Shown in pieces: positions 46,855-54,824 of a DNA stretch of 64,000 nucleotides (its first letter is position 1; each line of letters opens with the position of its first letter). Made by a program: the position numbers and the translations under genes. The stretch is from Mycobacterium parmense (lineage in GTDB: Bacteria > Actinomycetota > Actinomycetes > Mycobacteriales > Mycobacteriaceae), in the NCBI RefSeq assembly GCF_010730575.1, contig NZ_AP022614.1:4898001-4962000 (forward strand). The letters run 5' to 3'. Below the pieces are notes generated by a model, which saw only the letters and a list, made by a program, of their open reading frames with translations, did no database searches and was not told where the DNA came from.

Positions 46855-47541
46855 TCAATGGCCGCCGTCGACGAGTCGCTCGGCGAGCTCGCGCATGTCA
46901 CCGACGACGAGAGTCGGTTGCGGCATGCCGTCGACGGGCAGCGGCGGATTGCCCGGGCGCGTGATGAGGGCGGAGCGCATTCCCACGTTCTGCGCGCCCA
47001 GGATGTCCCACACGTGCGCGGCGACCATCATGCACTCCGCCGGAGCCACGCCCAGCGCCTCATACGCATGCCGGTAGACAGCCGGGGACGGCTTGAACGC
47101 GCGGCAGGAATCCACGCTGAGCTGCTGTTCGAAGAACCCTGCGAGCCCCGCGTTCTCCAGGGGCGTCGTCGCGCCGGGCCGGTGCGGCGAGTTCGTCAGC
47201 GTGGCCAACCGAAAGCCGTTGTCCCGCAATACGGTGAGGCCGTCGACCACATCGGGATAAGCCGGCATCGCGCTCATCTGCGCCTGGACCCGGTGGACGT
47301 CATGGTCGGTGATGGGCACCCCGTGAATGTCGCCCAGCATGCGTAACACGCCCTGGCCCAGTGAGAAGAAGTCCACATAACAGTCCGCCAGCGTGGCGGT
47401 CATCGAGTACATGACGAGCTGGGCGAACCATTCGCGCAGCACCCGTTCGTCGCCGAAGAGCTCCGCGAAGAGCGGCGCGATGGATTCGAGATCGATCAGC
47501 GTCTCGTTGACGTCGAAGACGAGGACGGACGGTTTCGGCAT
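46855..47541 (-). CDS. Type II haloacid dehalogenase (HAD superfamily)
   Basis: Protein of 228 aa. HAD motif I is FDVNETLIDL, motif II is TLTNSPH, motif III Lys is in RAFKPSPAVYRHA, and motif IV-like VAAHVWDILGA follows. The layout is that of L-2-haloacid dehalogenases, which use the first Asp as nucleophile. It may dehalogenate short haloacids or act as a phosphatase-like paralogue. Part of a leftward group with DUF427 and the quinone reductase, though 97 bp separates it from DUF427. Confidence 0.87.
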   Translation of the reverse strand: MPKPSVLVFDVNETLIDLESIAPLFAELFGDERVLREWFAQLVMYSMTATLADCYVDFFSLGQGVLRMLGDIHGVPITDHDVHRVQAQMSAMPAYPDVVDGLTVLRDNGFRLATLTNSPHRPGATTPLENAGLAGFFEQQLSVDSCRAFKPSPAVYRHAYEALGVAPAECMMVAAHVWDILGAQNVGMRSALITRPGNPPLPVDGMPQPTLVVGDMRELAERLVDGGH

Positions 47542-47638
47542 GTCAGCGCCCAGCTTTCGTTCGTTCGGGAATGCCCGGCCGTCGAGACCCGGCCAGGCAC
47601 AGGAAGATCGGCAGCATCGCCGTCACGGGTCCGTCACG

Positions 47639-48505
47639 CTAGTGCCTCCCGACAACCTCGTCGGTGTCGAGCCCCCGGTCGACGCCGTGGGGAACGACGG
47701 TTTGGCCCGGCTCCAGCCGGAGCTGCTGGCCGTCGAGGTGGACGTCGATCTTGTCGGGTTCGAACGACACCAGGTTGCGCACCCGCCCGACCTCCGTCCA
47801 CGCGCCGACGTAAGACCATGCCGCTCGCCGGCGGCCGCCGACGTCGTAGTAGGAGCATATCCCCTTGTACGGGCAAAAGGTCTGTCCATCAACGAGTTTG
47901 AGGGCGGCTTGGTCGATGTCGGCGCGCGGGACGTACCAGCGGGGCGCAAAGCCGGATTCGTACAGCGCCAGCGGTTGCCGCGTCTCGGCGATCACCCGCT
48001 CGCCGTCCCGGACCACGAGGTGCCTCGAGGTGGAGCGGACGTCGATGCGGTGATAGGAGTCGGCCGCGTGACCGACGATGCGCTCGTCCTCTTCGTAGAA
48101 GGCGTCCATGCCGCGCCAGGCGAACGCCACCCGCCCGTCCAAAACCGCCGCATGACGTGGCAGGTTGGTGTGCCGCCAGGCGCCGTGGCCGGCCTGGCGG
48201 CCCGGTACTGCGACGGTGAACCACCGCGTGTCACCCAGGTCGCGGTGTTGTGTCACCCGCTCCTCGGCGATCAGGGTCGCGCCCCGGACGTCGCTGAGCG
48301 GAAAATATGCAACCGGGTAGCGCCCGGGTTCATGCAGGAGCACGACGTCTGGGCTGTCGGCGATCCACACGTCGGCGAAGCGCACCCTCATGCGGCGGCG
48401 CAACGGCTCGGCGAAAAGCAGTCGGGATGGCAACGGCTGCTCGGTGAGGAAGTGCCCGACCGAGCCCGTCGCCAGCGGCCCCTGCTGCCAAGCCAAGCCC
48501 ATCAT
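47639..48505 (-). CDS. Protein with two DUF427 domains
   Basis: Protein of 288 aa with two tandem DUF427-like units: residues about 40-130 (RVRFADVWIADSPDVVLLHE) and about 155-275 (RHLVVRDGERVIAETRQPLALYES). The second contains FCPYKGICSYYDV, a motif conserved in the family. DUF427 proteins have no established function. The ATG at 48505 overlaps the stop of the quinone reductase gene by one base (TGATG), so the two are translated together and share the TGGG-N8-CCCA promoter. Confidence 0.85.
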   Translation of the reverse strand: MMGLAWQQGPLATGSVGHFLTEQPLPSRLLFAEPLRRRMRVRFADVWIADSPDVVLLHEPGRYPVAYFPLSDVRGATLIAEERVTQHRDLGDTRWFTVAVPGRQAGHGAWRHTNLPRHAAVLDGRVAFAWRGMDAFYEEDERIVGHAADSYHRIDVRSTSRHLVVRDGERVIAETRQPLALYESGFAPRWYVPRADIDQAALKLVDGQTFCPYKGICSYYDVGGRRRAAWSYVGAWTEVGRVRNLVSFEPDKIDVHLDGQQLRLEPGQTVVPHGVDRGLDTDEVVGRH

Positions 48506-49530
48506 CAGGCCTTTCGGGTGAGATCCATGGTTCCGTCCGGTGACTGGGTATCGGGTTGGTCCATCACCACGACGACCTTGCCGCCGGCCGCCCCGGACTC
48601 GGCCGCCCGGTGTGCGTCGTGAATCTGATCGAACCCGAAGACGCGGGCCGGCGCCGCGTCGAGCGTGCCGTCGGCCACCTGCTGTGCGATCTGGGCCAGT
48701 GGCACGTCGGAGACGGGGAAGCCCGGATCGCCGAAGACCGGGCTGGCGAAAAAGGACCAATTGACACCGCTGGCCATCCGCGCCAGCGGATTGAAGTCAC
48801 CGATCGGGTCCAGCCCGCCCAACCACCCCGCCAGGCAGGCGGTGCCGCCGCGGCGCAGCATGTCGAGAGAGTCGAGGATGGTGCTGTTGCCGACGAGGTC
48901 GAGGACGGCATCGAGGCGCTTGGCCTCGGGAAGGTGGGCGGCCAGGTCGGGTCGCTCCAGCTCGACCCGGCGCGCGCCGAGGCTCTCCAACATCGGAATG
49001 CGCTCGCGGCGGCGCGCGGTGGCGATCACCGTCGCGCCGGCCGCGACGGCCATCTTCAGGGCGGCCTGGCCTAACGCCGACGTCGCCCCGCGGATCACCA
49101 GCGTCTGGCCCGCCTGCAGGTTCAGGTTGCGGAACAGGCACGTCCACGACGTGGCAAAGGTTTCCGGCAATGCGGCAAGCTGTGCCCACGGAAGATCGGA
49201 TTCGATGGGCGCGACGTTGGCCGCGCGCACTCGCGTGTACTCGGCGTAGCTCCCGTTGATGGTCCGGCCCAGGCCGCCCATCAGGGCGGCCACTTTGGCG
49301 CCGACGGGAAACTCGCCGCCGGGGCACGAGTCGACGATGCCGACGCACTCGATGCCGCTGACCTCGGCGGCCTCGGCCCATTCTCCCCGGCGCATGTGTA
49401 TCTCGGCGTGGTTGATCCCGAACCCCTTCACCGCGATGACGACCTCGCCGACTCTGGGTAACGGCTTGGGTATGTCGGTGTAGACCAGGCTGTCGAGACC
49501 GCCGAACTTCGTCAGGATGATCGCGCGCAT
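48505..49530 (-). CDS. Zinc-independent quinone oxidoreductase (MDR family)
   Basis: Medium-chain reductase of 341 aa from the chosen start. The start MRAIILTKFGGLDSL, the segment VKGFGINHAEIHMRRGEW and the NADPH loop VIRGATSALGQAALKMAV are quinone-reductase landmarks. The zinc-ligand cysteines of true alcohol dehydrogenases are absent. It should reduce quinones or enones with NADPH in the cytoplasm. A further Met at 49611 would add 27 unconserved residues; both starts lie downstream of the predicted promoter. First gene of the reductase-DUF427 operon. Confidence 0.9.
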   Translation of the reverse strand: MRAIILTKFGGLDSLVYTDIPKPLPRVGEVVIAVKGFGINHAEIHMRRGEWAEAAEVSGIECVGIVDSCPGGEFPVGAKVAALMGGLGRTINGSYAEYTRVRAANVAPIESDLPWAQLAALPETFATSWTCLFRNLNLQAGQTLVIRGATSALGQAALKMAVAAGATVIATARRRERIPMLESLGARRVELERPDLAAHLPEAKRLDAVLDLVGNSTILDSLDMLRRGGTACLAGWLGGLDPIGDFNPLARMASGVNWSFFASPVFGDPGFPVSDVPLAQIAQQVADGTLDAAPARVFGFDQIHDAHRAAESGAAGGKVVVVMDQPDTQSPDGTMDLTRKA

Positions 49531-49703
49531 GTTCTCGCCGCCGGGCTCTTCACGCACCACGGCCGGTGCGGTGGGTCTTCCAGACGGCTGAATGGCCGTT
49601 GCAGCGGACATTTTCGATTCTCCCCGGGTCGATTTCGTCGGCTCGGCGACAACGTCTCCAGCATCGCACCGCGGTCACGGCCGGCTGTCCACACCGAGAT
49701 CAA

Positions 49704-49751
49704 ATGGGCCAACTGACCCATTATTATGGGCCATGCCACCCATTCTGTCCA
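49704..49751 (-). promoter_or_regulatory. Promoter of the reductase-DUF427 operon with two TGGG-N8-CCCA operators
   Basis: On the minus strand, -35 TGGACA (49746-49751) and -10 CATAAT (49723-49728) are 17 bp apart. Operator 2 (TGGG-N8-CCCA, 49727-49742) lies in the spacer with its right arm overlapping the -10 box. Operator 1 (49705-49720) covers the expected start of transcription. Both are extended to ATGGG-N8-CCCAT and sit exactly 22 bp apart. Confidence 0.7.
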
Positions 49752-49759
49752 GGGCTGCG

Positions 49760-50425
49760 TCAGGGCGTGGGCTTGCGCGGCCCGCCGGTCCGCCCGCGGC
49801 GGGGTTTGCGTGGCACGGCGAACGAACGCACGTAGTCGACGGCCGCGTTGAGCGCAGCCCGCAGCGGCTCGCCATCGGCGGTGGCGTGCGTGAGCATGGC
49901 GCCGCCCTGGTGAGCGACGACCAGCGATACGGCCAGATGTCGAGGATCGGCTTCGGGGCGCAGCTCGCCACGATCGCGCATCGCGGCCAGGCCGGCCTCG
50001 AACAGCCCGATCCACTGGTCGTATCCGGCGGAGAGTTCGCTGTGGATGTCGTCGTCGGCGTCGATCAGCTCACCGGCCAGCGAACCGTAAACGCAACCGC
50101 CCACGCGATATACGGCATCGATGTCGGCCACGCAGGCCTGCGCCCACGCCTGCAGAGCTTCGAGGCTGTCGAGGCTTTCGAACCGCGATTGTGTGTGGAA
50201 GGTCCGGACGTCGTCGCGGCGGGAGGCGATCACCTGACGCGTAAGCGCCTGCTTGTCGCGAAAGTAGTGCGAGATCTGCGAACCGCCCACCTTCGCCGCG
50301 CGCCGCACCTGATCGATGCTGGTACCCGCGACGCCGCGCTCGAACATGAGGCGGGCCGCCGCCTCCACGATCCGGGCCCGGGTCTCCCGTCCCTTACGGG
50401 TCAACCCCGGGTCCTGGTCAGACAT
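49760..50425 (-). CDS. TetR-family regulator 1 of the TGGG-N8-CCCA cluster
   Basis: Regulator of 221 aa. The DNA-binding domain has LTRKGRETRARIVEAAARLM and VRRAAKVGGSQISHYFRDKQAL, with recognition helix VGGSQISHYF. The ligand domain ends VVAHQGGAMLTHATADGEPLRAAL. It is a clear paralogue of the upstream TetR 2 (shared KGR-TR-RIV, GSQ-HYF-DK-AL and AADP-HLA-AHQGG patterns). The ATG at 50425 (MSDQDPGLTRKG) fits the family; a longer frame to 50497 is unlikely. It lies 40 nt downstream of TetR 2 and is probably cotranscribed. Operators for the next operon begin 17 bp after its stop. Confidence 0.88.
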   Translation of the reverse strand: MSDQDPGLTRKGRETRARIVEAAARLMFERGVAGTSIDQVRRAAKVGGSQISHYFRDKQALTRQVIASRRDDVRTFHTQSRFESLDSLEALQAWAQACVADIDAVYRVGGCVYGSLAGELIDADDDIHSELSAGYDQWIGLFEAGLAAMRDRGELRPEADPRHLAVSLVVAHQGGAMLTHATADGEPLRAALNAAVDYVRSFAVPRKPRRGRTGGPRKPTP

Positions 50426-50465
50426 GGCCCTCATCAGGCACTGTGCCGCCTTGGGCGAATGTGGC

Positions 50466-51161
50466 TCAGCCGGCCCTCCTCGCAGCGCGCCGGCCACGAG
50501 GACGCGGGGCCGGACGCGCAGTCCGTTCCGCGGGGTCGGCGGCGAACGTGCGCAGATAATTGACGGCGAACCGCACGGCGTGCGCGTGCGGCCATTCCGC
50601 CCGATACGTGAAGGCCAGCGTGCCGCCGCCCTGGTGGGCGGCGACGATCACCAGGGCGAGGTGAGTCGGGTCGGCCTCGGCAACCAGGACCCCGCGGTCC
50701 TTCATCTCCTGCATCGTCTGCCGGAGGAGGTCGATCCATTCGCGGTATCCCGCGGCCAGGGTGGCGCGCGTCGCGTCGTCCGATTTCGCCAGTTGCGCGG
50801 CGAGGGCATGGTAGGTGGGAGTGCCGGAGTACCCGATGCGCCGCAGGTAGCGCATGTTGAGCTCGATCCAGCGCTCGAAGTCGTCGAACGACCGCAGGCC
50901 GCCCAGCCCGGGCTGCCGGTGAAAGTCCAGGACGACGCCGGTCTGGCGTCGGATGACCGCGCGCAGCAACGCGCCCTTGTCCGCGAAGTAGTGCGCGAGC
51001 TGCGATCCGCTGACCGACGCCGCGCCGCGCACGTTCTCCATGTTCATCGCCGAAAGGCCTTCGGCAACGATGATTTGGGCGGCGGACTGCACGATCCGGT
51101 CGCGGGTGGCGCGCCCCTTGGCGGTCAACCGTTGTTCGTCGGGAACATCGGGATGGGCCAT
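50466..51161 (-). CDS. TetR-family regulator 2 of the TGGG-N8-CCCA cluster
   Basis: Regulator of 231 aa and paralogue of the following TetR gene. The DNA-binding domain has LTAKGRATRDRIVQSAAQII and VRGAASVSGSQLAHYFADKGAL. The C-terminal part has IVAAHQGGGTLAFTYRAEWPHAHAV and an Arg/Pro/Ala-rich tail. Its promoter carries one TGGG-N8-CCCA site between -35 and -10, so autorepression by itself or TetR 1 is likely. The near-identical recognition helices (GGSQISHYF and SGSQLAHYF) suggest that both read the same operator. Confidence 0.88.
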   Translation of the reverse strand: MAHPDVPDEQRLTAKGRATRDRIVQSAAQIIVAEGLSAMNMENVRGAASVSGSQLAHYFADKGALLRAVIRRQTGVVLDFHRQPGLGGLRSFDDFERWIELNMRYLRRIGYSGTPTYHALAAQLAKSDDATRATLAAGYREWIDLLRQTMQEMKDRGVLVAEADPTHLALVIVAAHQGGGTLAFTYRAEWPHAHAVRFAVNYLRTFAADPAERTARPAPRPRGRRAARRAG

Positions 51162-51190
51162 CGCGTCAGGCTAACCCGCGGACGCCTCCA

Positions 51191-51219
51191 ATTATGGGAT
51201 ATCCAGCCCACTGTGTCGC
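51191..51219 (-). promoter_or_regulatory. TetR 2 promoter with TGGG-N8-CCCA operator
   Basis: On the minus strand, -35 GCGACA (51214-51219) and -10 CATAAT (51191-51196) are 17 bp apart. The operator (51195-51210) fills the spacer and overlaps the -10 box, the same layout as in the reductase promoter. Confidence 0.65.
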
Positions 51220-51235
51220 GCAGCCGGGACGGGCC

Positions 51236-52108
51236 TCAGCCCGCCCGGTGATGCCGTGCCAGGAAGTCACGCATCAGCCCGGCCACGTCGTCCAGCGCGG
51301 ATTCCAGCAGGAAGTGCCCACCGTCGAGCAGATGAATCTCGGCGTCGGGCAGGTCGTCGGCGAAGGCCTCGGCGCCGGCCGGCCCGAAGATCTCGTCGCC
51401 GCGGCCCCAAACCGCCAGCAGCGGCACGCCGGTGGCGCGGAAGTATTCGTGCAGGCGCGGGTACATCGGGGCGTTGGTGGCGTAGTCCCGCAGCAGCTTC
51501 AGCTGCACCAGGTCGTTGCCGGGCCGCGAGATCAGGGCGTAGTCGTGGTACCAGGACTCGGGGTCCACCAGCGTCTCGTCGGCGACTCCGGTGAGGTATT
51601 GCCACCGGGTCGCCTCCAGCGTGAGGAACTGCCGCACCGCGGCTTCGGTGTCGGACGTCTGTTGAGACTGGTAGGCCTGCACCACTTTCCAGAAGCTCGC
51701 GACGAATCCGGCGTCGTAACCATTGCCGTTTTGGCTGACGATCGCCGCGATCGCGGACGGCTGGCGCAGGGCCAGGCGCCAGCCGATCGGGGCGCCGTAG
51801 TCCTGCACGTACATCGCGTAGCGCTTGATGCCGAGGCTGTCCAGCAGGCCCGCGGTCAGCTCGGTCAACGCATCGAAGGTGTAGTCGAAGTCCTCGACCT
51901 GCGGCGCGTCGGAAAGCCCGAAGCCCAGGTGGTCCGGGGCGACGACGTGATACCGGTCCGCGAGCGCCGGGATCAGGTTACGGAACATGTGCGAGCTGGT
52001 CGGAAATCCGTGCAGCAGAACCAGGGCGGGCGCGGCGGGGTCTCCGGCTTCACGGAAGAACAGCCGGTGGCCGTCGACGGTGGTGTAACGATGGTGAACA
52101 GCCGGCAT
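51236..52108 (-). CDS. Alpha/beta hydrolase with Asp nucleophile (haloalkane dehalogenase/epoxide hydrolase-like)
   Basis: Hydrolase of 290 aa. The oxyanion region is LLHGFPTSSHMFRNLIP, the nucleophile is Asp103 in VQDYGAPIG rather than Ser, the acid is in WGRGDEIFG, and the base is His in LDGGHFLLES. An Asp nucleophile points to haloalkane dehalogenase or epoxide hydrolase chemistry. No signal peptide. Its promoter region contains a TGGG-N8-CCCA site shared with the divergent MOSC-fusion gene. With a haloacid dehalogenase 4 kb away, xenobiotic or reactive-metabolite breakdown is possible. Confidence 0.9.
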   Translation of the reverse strand: MPAVHHRYTTVDGHRLFFREAGDPAAPALVLLHGFPTSSHMFRNLIPALADRYHVVAPDHLGFGLSDAPQVEDFDYTFDALTELTAGLLDSLGIKRYAMYVQDYGAPIGWRLALRQPSAIAAIVSQNGNGYDAGFVASFWKVVQAYQSQQTSDTEAAVRQFLTLEATRWQYLTGVADETLVDPESWYHDYALISRPGNDLVQLKLLRDYATNAPMYPRLHEYFRATGVPLLAVWGRGDEIFGPAGAEAFADDLPDAEIHLLDGGHFLLESALDDVAGLMRDFLARHHRAG

Positions 52109-52160
52109 GAGACTCCTCCTGGGCCGTGGGGGTGAGGGCCGCGACGGCCGACCAGATTTT

Positions 52161-52176
52161 TGGGATGCACAACCCA
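52161..52176. promoter_or_regulatory. TGGG-N8-CCCA operator between hydrolase and MOSC-fusion genes
   Basis: Fourth copy of the palindrome (TGGG 52161-52164, CCCA 52173-52176). It lies 52 bp before the hydrolase start and 114 bp before the GTG of the MOSC fusion, so it could act on both divergent promoters. Promoter boxes are less clear here than at the other copies. Confidence 0.6.
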
Positions 52177-52290
52177 GTATGCACCAAAACCGACGGCTGG
52201 CAAGCCTCCCGGTCGCAGTTGACCTCGCGCGGAAGCGGGCTTAGTGTGGGCCGGTCATCCCAGTCCCGGCAAAGCGCAGGTGCAGACACA

Positions 52291-53985
52291 GTGGGCAGGC
52301 TTGTTTCGGTGAACGTGGGCCTGCCCCGCAACGTGCGGTGGCGGGACAAGACCGTCTACACCGGGATTTGGAAGAGCCCGGTCGAGGGACACGTCATGGT
52401 GCGCCGCCTCAACATCGACGGCGACGGGCAGGGCGACCTCGCGGGCCACGGTGGTGAACAACGCGCGGTCATGGTGTACCAGGCGGATTCCTACGACTAC
52501 TGGCGGTCGTATCTGGGCCGCGACGATCTTCATCCAGGCTCCTTCGGCGAGAACTTCACCGTGACCGGGCTGGCCGATGACCAGGTGTGCATCGGCGACC
52601 GCTATCGCATCGGCGGCGCCGAGTTCGAGGTCACCCAACCGCGCGTGACCTGCTTTCGGGTCGGGCTGCGGCTCGAAGAGCCTGAGATGCCCAATCTGCT
52701 TGTCGCCCACCGGCGTCCGGGCTTTTACTTTCGCGTCATCAGCGAAGGGCCAGTGCGTGCCGGCGACGACATCGTGTGTACCCGCCGTGGCCGCCACGAG
52801 CTGAGCGTCGCCGCCGTCGACGCGCTGCTGTATCTGCCCAACCGCGATATCGCCCAACTGCGCAAGGCCGTCGACGTGCCGGCCCTCAGCCCGGGCTGGC
52901 GGCGGTCATTTCACGACCTGCTCAGCCAGCGCGACAAACCCGCGGACGCGGCACTCCCCGGCTGGGCCGGATTTCGCTCGTTGCGCGTCGTCGCCATACG
53001 CCTGGAAAGCCCGCAGGTGCTGTCGATCCGGCTGCAGGCCGCGGGCGGCGACCCGCTGCCGCGCCCACTGCCCGGCCAATACCTGACGCTCCGGATTCCC
53101 GGCGCCGGCCGCCCGGCGCCCCTGCGCAGCTACTCCCTCTCGGGAGATCCGGCCGAGGCCGAGTACCGCATCAGCGTCAAACTCGAGGACCACGGACTGG
53201 TGAGCCGGTGGCTGCACGCCCACGCAAAGCCCGGCTCGGTCATCCAATCCGCTGCTCCGCGTGGCGACTTCTACCTCACCGACGGCGACAACCCGGTGGT
53301 GTTGATCTCGGCGGGAATCGGTGTCACTCCCGTCCTGGCGATGCTGCACGCGCTGTCGACGGACCGCAGCCCCCGCGACGTCTGGTGGGTGCACACCACC
53401 CGGAATTCCCAAACACACGCGTTCGCAACGGAAGTCACGACGCTGCTCGAGTCGCTGCCCCGTGCCAGGCAGGTCGTTGTATACACACAGAGCCAGGGGC
53501 GCATGGACCGGCGGGGTATCGCGCAGCTGGGCCTGCCGTCGGATGCCGCCGCTTACCTCTGCGGGCCAACCCAATTCATGACCGATGTGCGCGAAGCGCT
53601 GACCGCGGCGGGGTTCGACCCTGCCCTGGTTCACGGCGAACTGTTCGGCGCCCTGCCGCCGATCAACCCGGGCGTCGTGGACGGCGCCGCGCGCCGCCCG
53701 CCGCATCCGCCGGCCGGGACGCCCGGAACCGGGCCGTCGATCACCTTCGCCCGCAGCGGGTTGACCGTGAACTGGTCGGCCGGCTACGGGAGCCTGCTTG
53801 ACATGGCCGAGGCGTGCGATGTGCCGACGCGGTTCGCCTGCCGCAGCGGCGTGTGCCACACCTGCGTCACCGGGGTGATCGCGGGAACGACAGCCTATCG
53901 CCAGCGGCCGCTCGAGCCGCCGGACCCGGGGACGGTGCTCATCTGCTGCGCCGCACCCGAAAGCGACGTGGTACTCGACCTGTAG
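52291..53985 (+). CDS. MOSC - ferredoxin reductase - [2Fe-2S] ferredoxin fusion protein
   Basis: Self-contained electron-transfer enzyme of 564 aa. Residues about 1-165 form a YiiM-type MOSC domain with the molybdenum-ligand-type Cys in PRVTCFRVG, followed by the YiiM 3-alpha helical domain (about 170-205). Residues about 230-450 are a ferredoxin-NADP reductase-like module with the FAD motif RSYSLSG (about 280) and the nucleotide motif ISAGIGVTPVLAML (about 340). The C-terminus is a plant-type [2Fe-2S] ferredoxin with C-x4-C-x2-C in CRSGVCHTC and a distal Cys in LICCAAP. Electrons would flow NAD(P)H-FAD-FeS-Mo, reducing N-hydroxylated or similar substrates as known for YiiM/mARC-like proteins. 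The GTG at 52291 matches the domain boundary. Operator at 52161-52176. Confidence 0.9.
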   Translation: MGRLVSVNVGLPRNVRWRDKTVYTGIWKSPVEGHVMVRRLNIDGDGQGDLAGHGGEQRAVMVYQADSYDYWRSYLGRDDLHPGSFGENFTVTGLADDQVCIGDRYRIGGAEFEVTQPRVTCFRVGLRLEEPEMPNLLVAHRRPGFYFRVISEGPVRAGDDIVCTRRGRHELSVAAVDALLYLPNRDIAQLRKAVDVPALSPGWRRSFHDLLSQRDKPADAALPGWAGFRSLRVVAIRLESPQVLSIRLQAAGGDPLPRPLPGQYLTLRIPGAGRPAPLRSYSLSGDPAEAEYRISVKLEDHGLVSRWLHAHAKPGSVIQSAAPRGDFYLTDGDNPVVLISAGIGVTPVLAMLHALSTDRSPRDVWWVHTTRNSQTHAFATEVTTLLESLPRARQVVVYTQSQGRMDRRGIAQLGLPSDAAAYLCGPTQFMTDVREALTAAGFDPALVHGELFGALPPINPGVVDGAARRPPHPPAGTPGTGPSITFARSGLTVNWSAGYGSLLDMAEACDVPTRFACRSGVCHTCVTGVIAGTTAYRQRPLEPPDPGTVLICCAAPESDVVLDL

Positions 53986-54023
53986 CGAGAGTCGCCGGCT
54001 CACGCCGACATTGCGCGCCGGCT

Positions 54024-54824
54024 TTACTGGCAGCCCAGGCAGACCGACGCTTCCGCGGTGTAGCACAGGAAGGTCATCGTCTCCTGCAGATAGAGCTGCA
54101 CCGTGTCGGCGTCGTGGCTGGTGTAACCGATGGAGACGTCGGTCCCCAGCTGCAGATCGAAGTCGCCGCCGCGGGTGGTCAACACCATGGCGCCGTCGAT
54201 GGCCGGCGCCCAGATGATGTCGCCCTTCACCAACCTGTTCAGGTGTTCGAGGATCGGATAGCCGTGCTCGGTGGTCTCGCTGACCTTGGTGTACATGTCG
54301 GCCGACAGCAGCACCGAATACGGTCCGTCGACACCGGCCAGTCGTAGCGAGGTCAACGCCTGCGAGATCGCGTCGGGCATGCCGCGCGGATCCTGCGGCA
54401 TCGGCACGGGCGGATTGGAGCTGCATCCGCGGATGCCGTCGATCGATGCGGCGGGGTAACCCTCGAAGACCGCGCGGTCCTCGACGAACGCCAGCTTCTT
54501 GGCGGCGTCCTTCACCGGGTCCCAGTCGGAGTCCTGCGCGCCGCGCTCGACGTTGTCGATTTCGTAGCGGGACAACGTGAACGGAACCCGCAGTCGGACA
54601 AGGGGTTTGCTGGCCCGCAGGTGCGCCTGCACGCCATCGGAGGGGGCTTCGACGTCGATCAGGCGGCCCGTGCTGACCGCCGCGGTTGCCGCCCCCCCGG
54701 GGCCGCTGACGTCGACCACCCGACGTCCCGCGATGTGGCGCTTGAACGTCCGCGTCGCCTCCTGTTCGATCTCCTTCCAGGCGACTTCGGTGACCGGTGC
54801 CAGGTCGCGGTAGAGGTTGTTCAT
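54024..54824 (-). CDS. cfp29: Encapsulin shell protein (Cfp29 type)
   Basis: HK97-fold shell protein of 266 aa, corresponding to Rv0798c, which assembles into a hollow nanocompartment. The N-terminus MNNLYRDLAPVTEVAWKEIEQEA and the segment RTFKRHIAGRRVVDVSGPGG are characteristic of family 1 encapsulins; the C-terminal TMTFLCYTAEASVCLGCQ completes the shell domain. It loads cargo through short C-terminal peptides. It is translated after the DyP peroxidase gene (ATGA overlap), the classic cargo-shell pair. Known as a strong T-cell antigen in M. tuberculosis. Confidence 0.96.
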   Translation of the reverse strand: MNNLYRDLAPVTEVAWKEIEQEATRTFKRHIAGRRVVDVSGPGGAATAAVSTGRLIDVEAPSDGVQAHLRASKPLVRLRVPFTLSRYEIDNVERGAQDSDWDPVKDAAKKLAFVEDRAVFEGYPAASIDGIRGCSSNPPVPMPQDPRGMPDAISQALTSLRLAGVDGPYSVLLSADMYTKVSETTEHGYPILEHLNRLVKGDIIWAPAIDGAMVLTTRGGDFDLQLGTDVSIGYTSHDADTVQLYLQETMTFLCYTAEASVCLGCQ

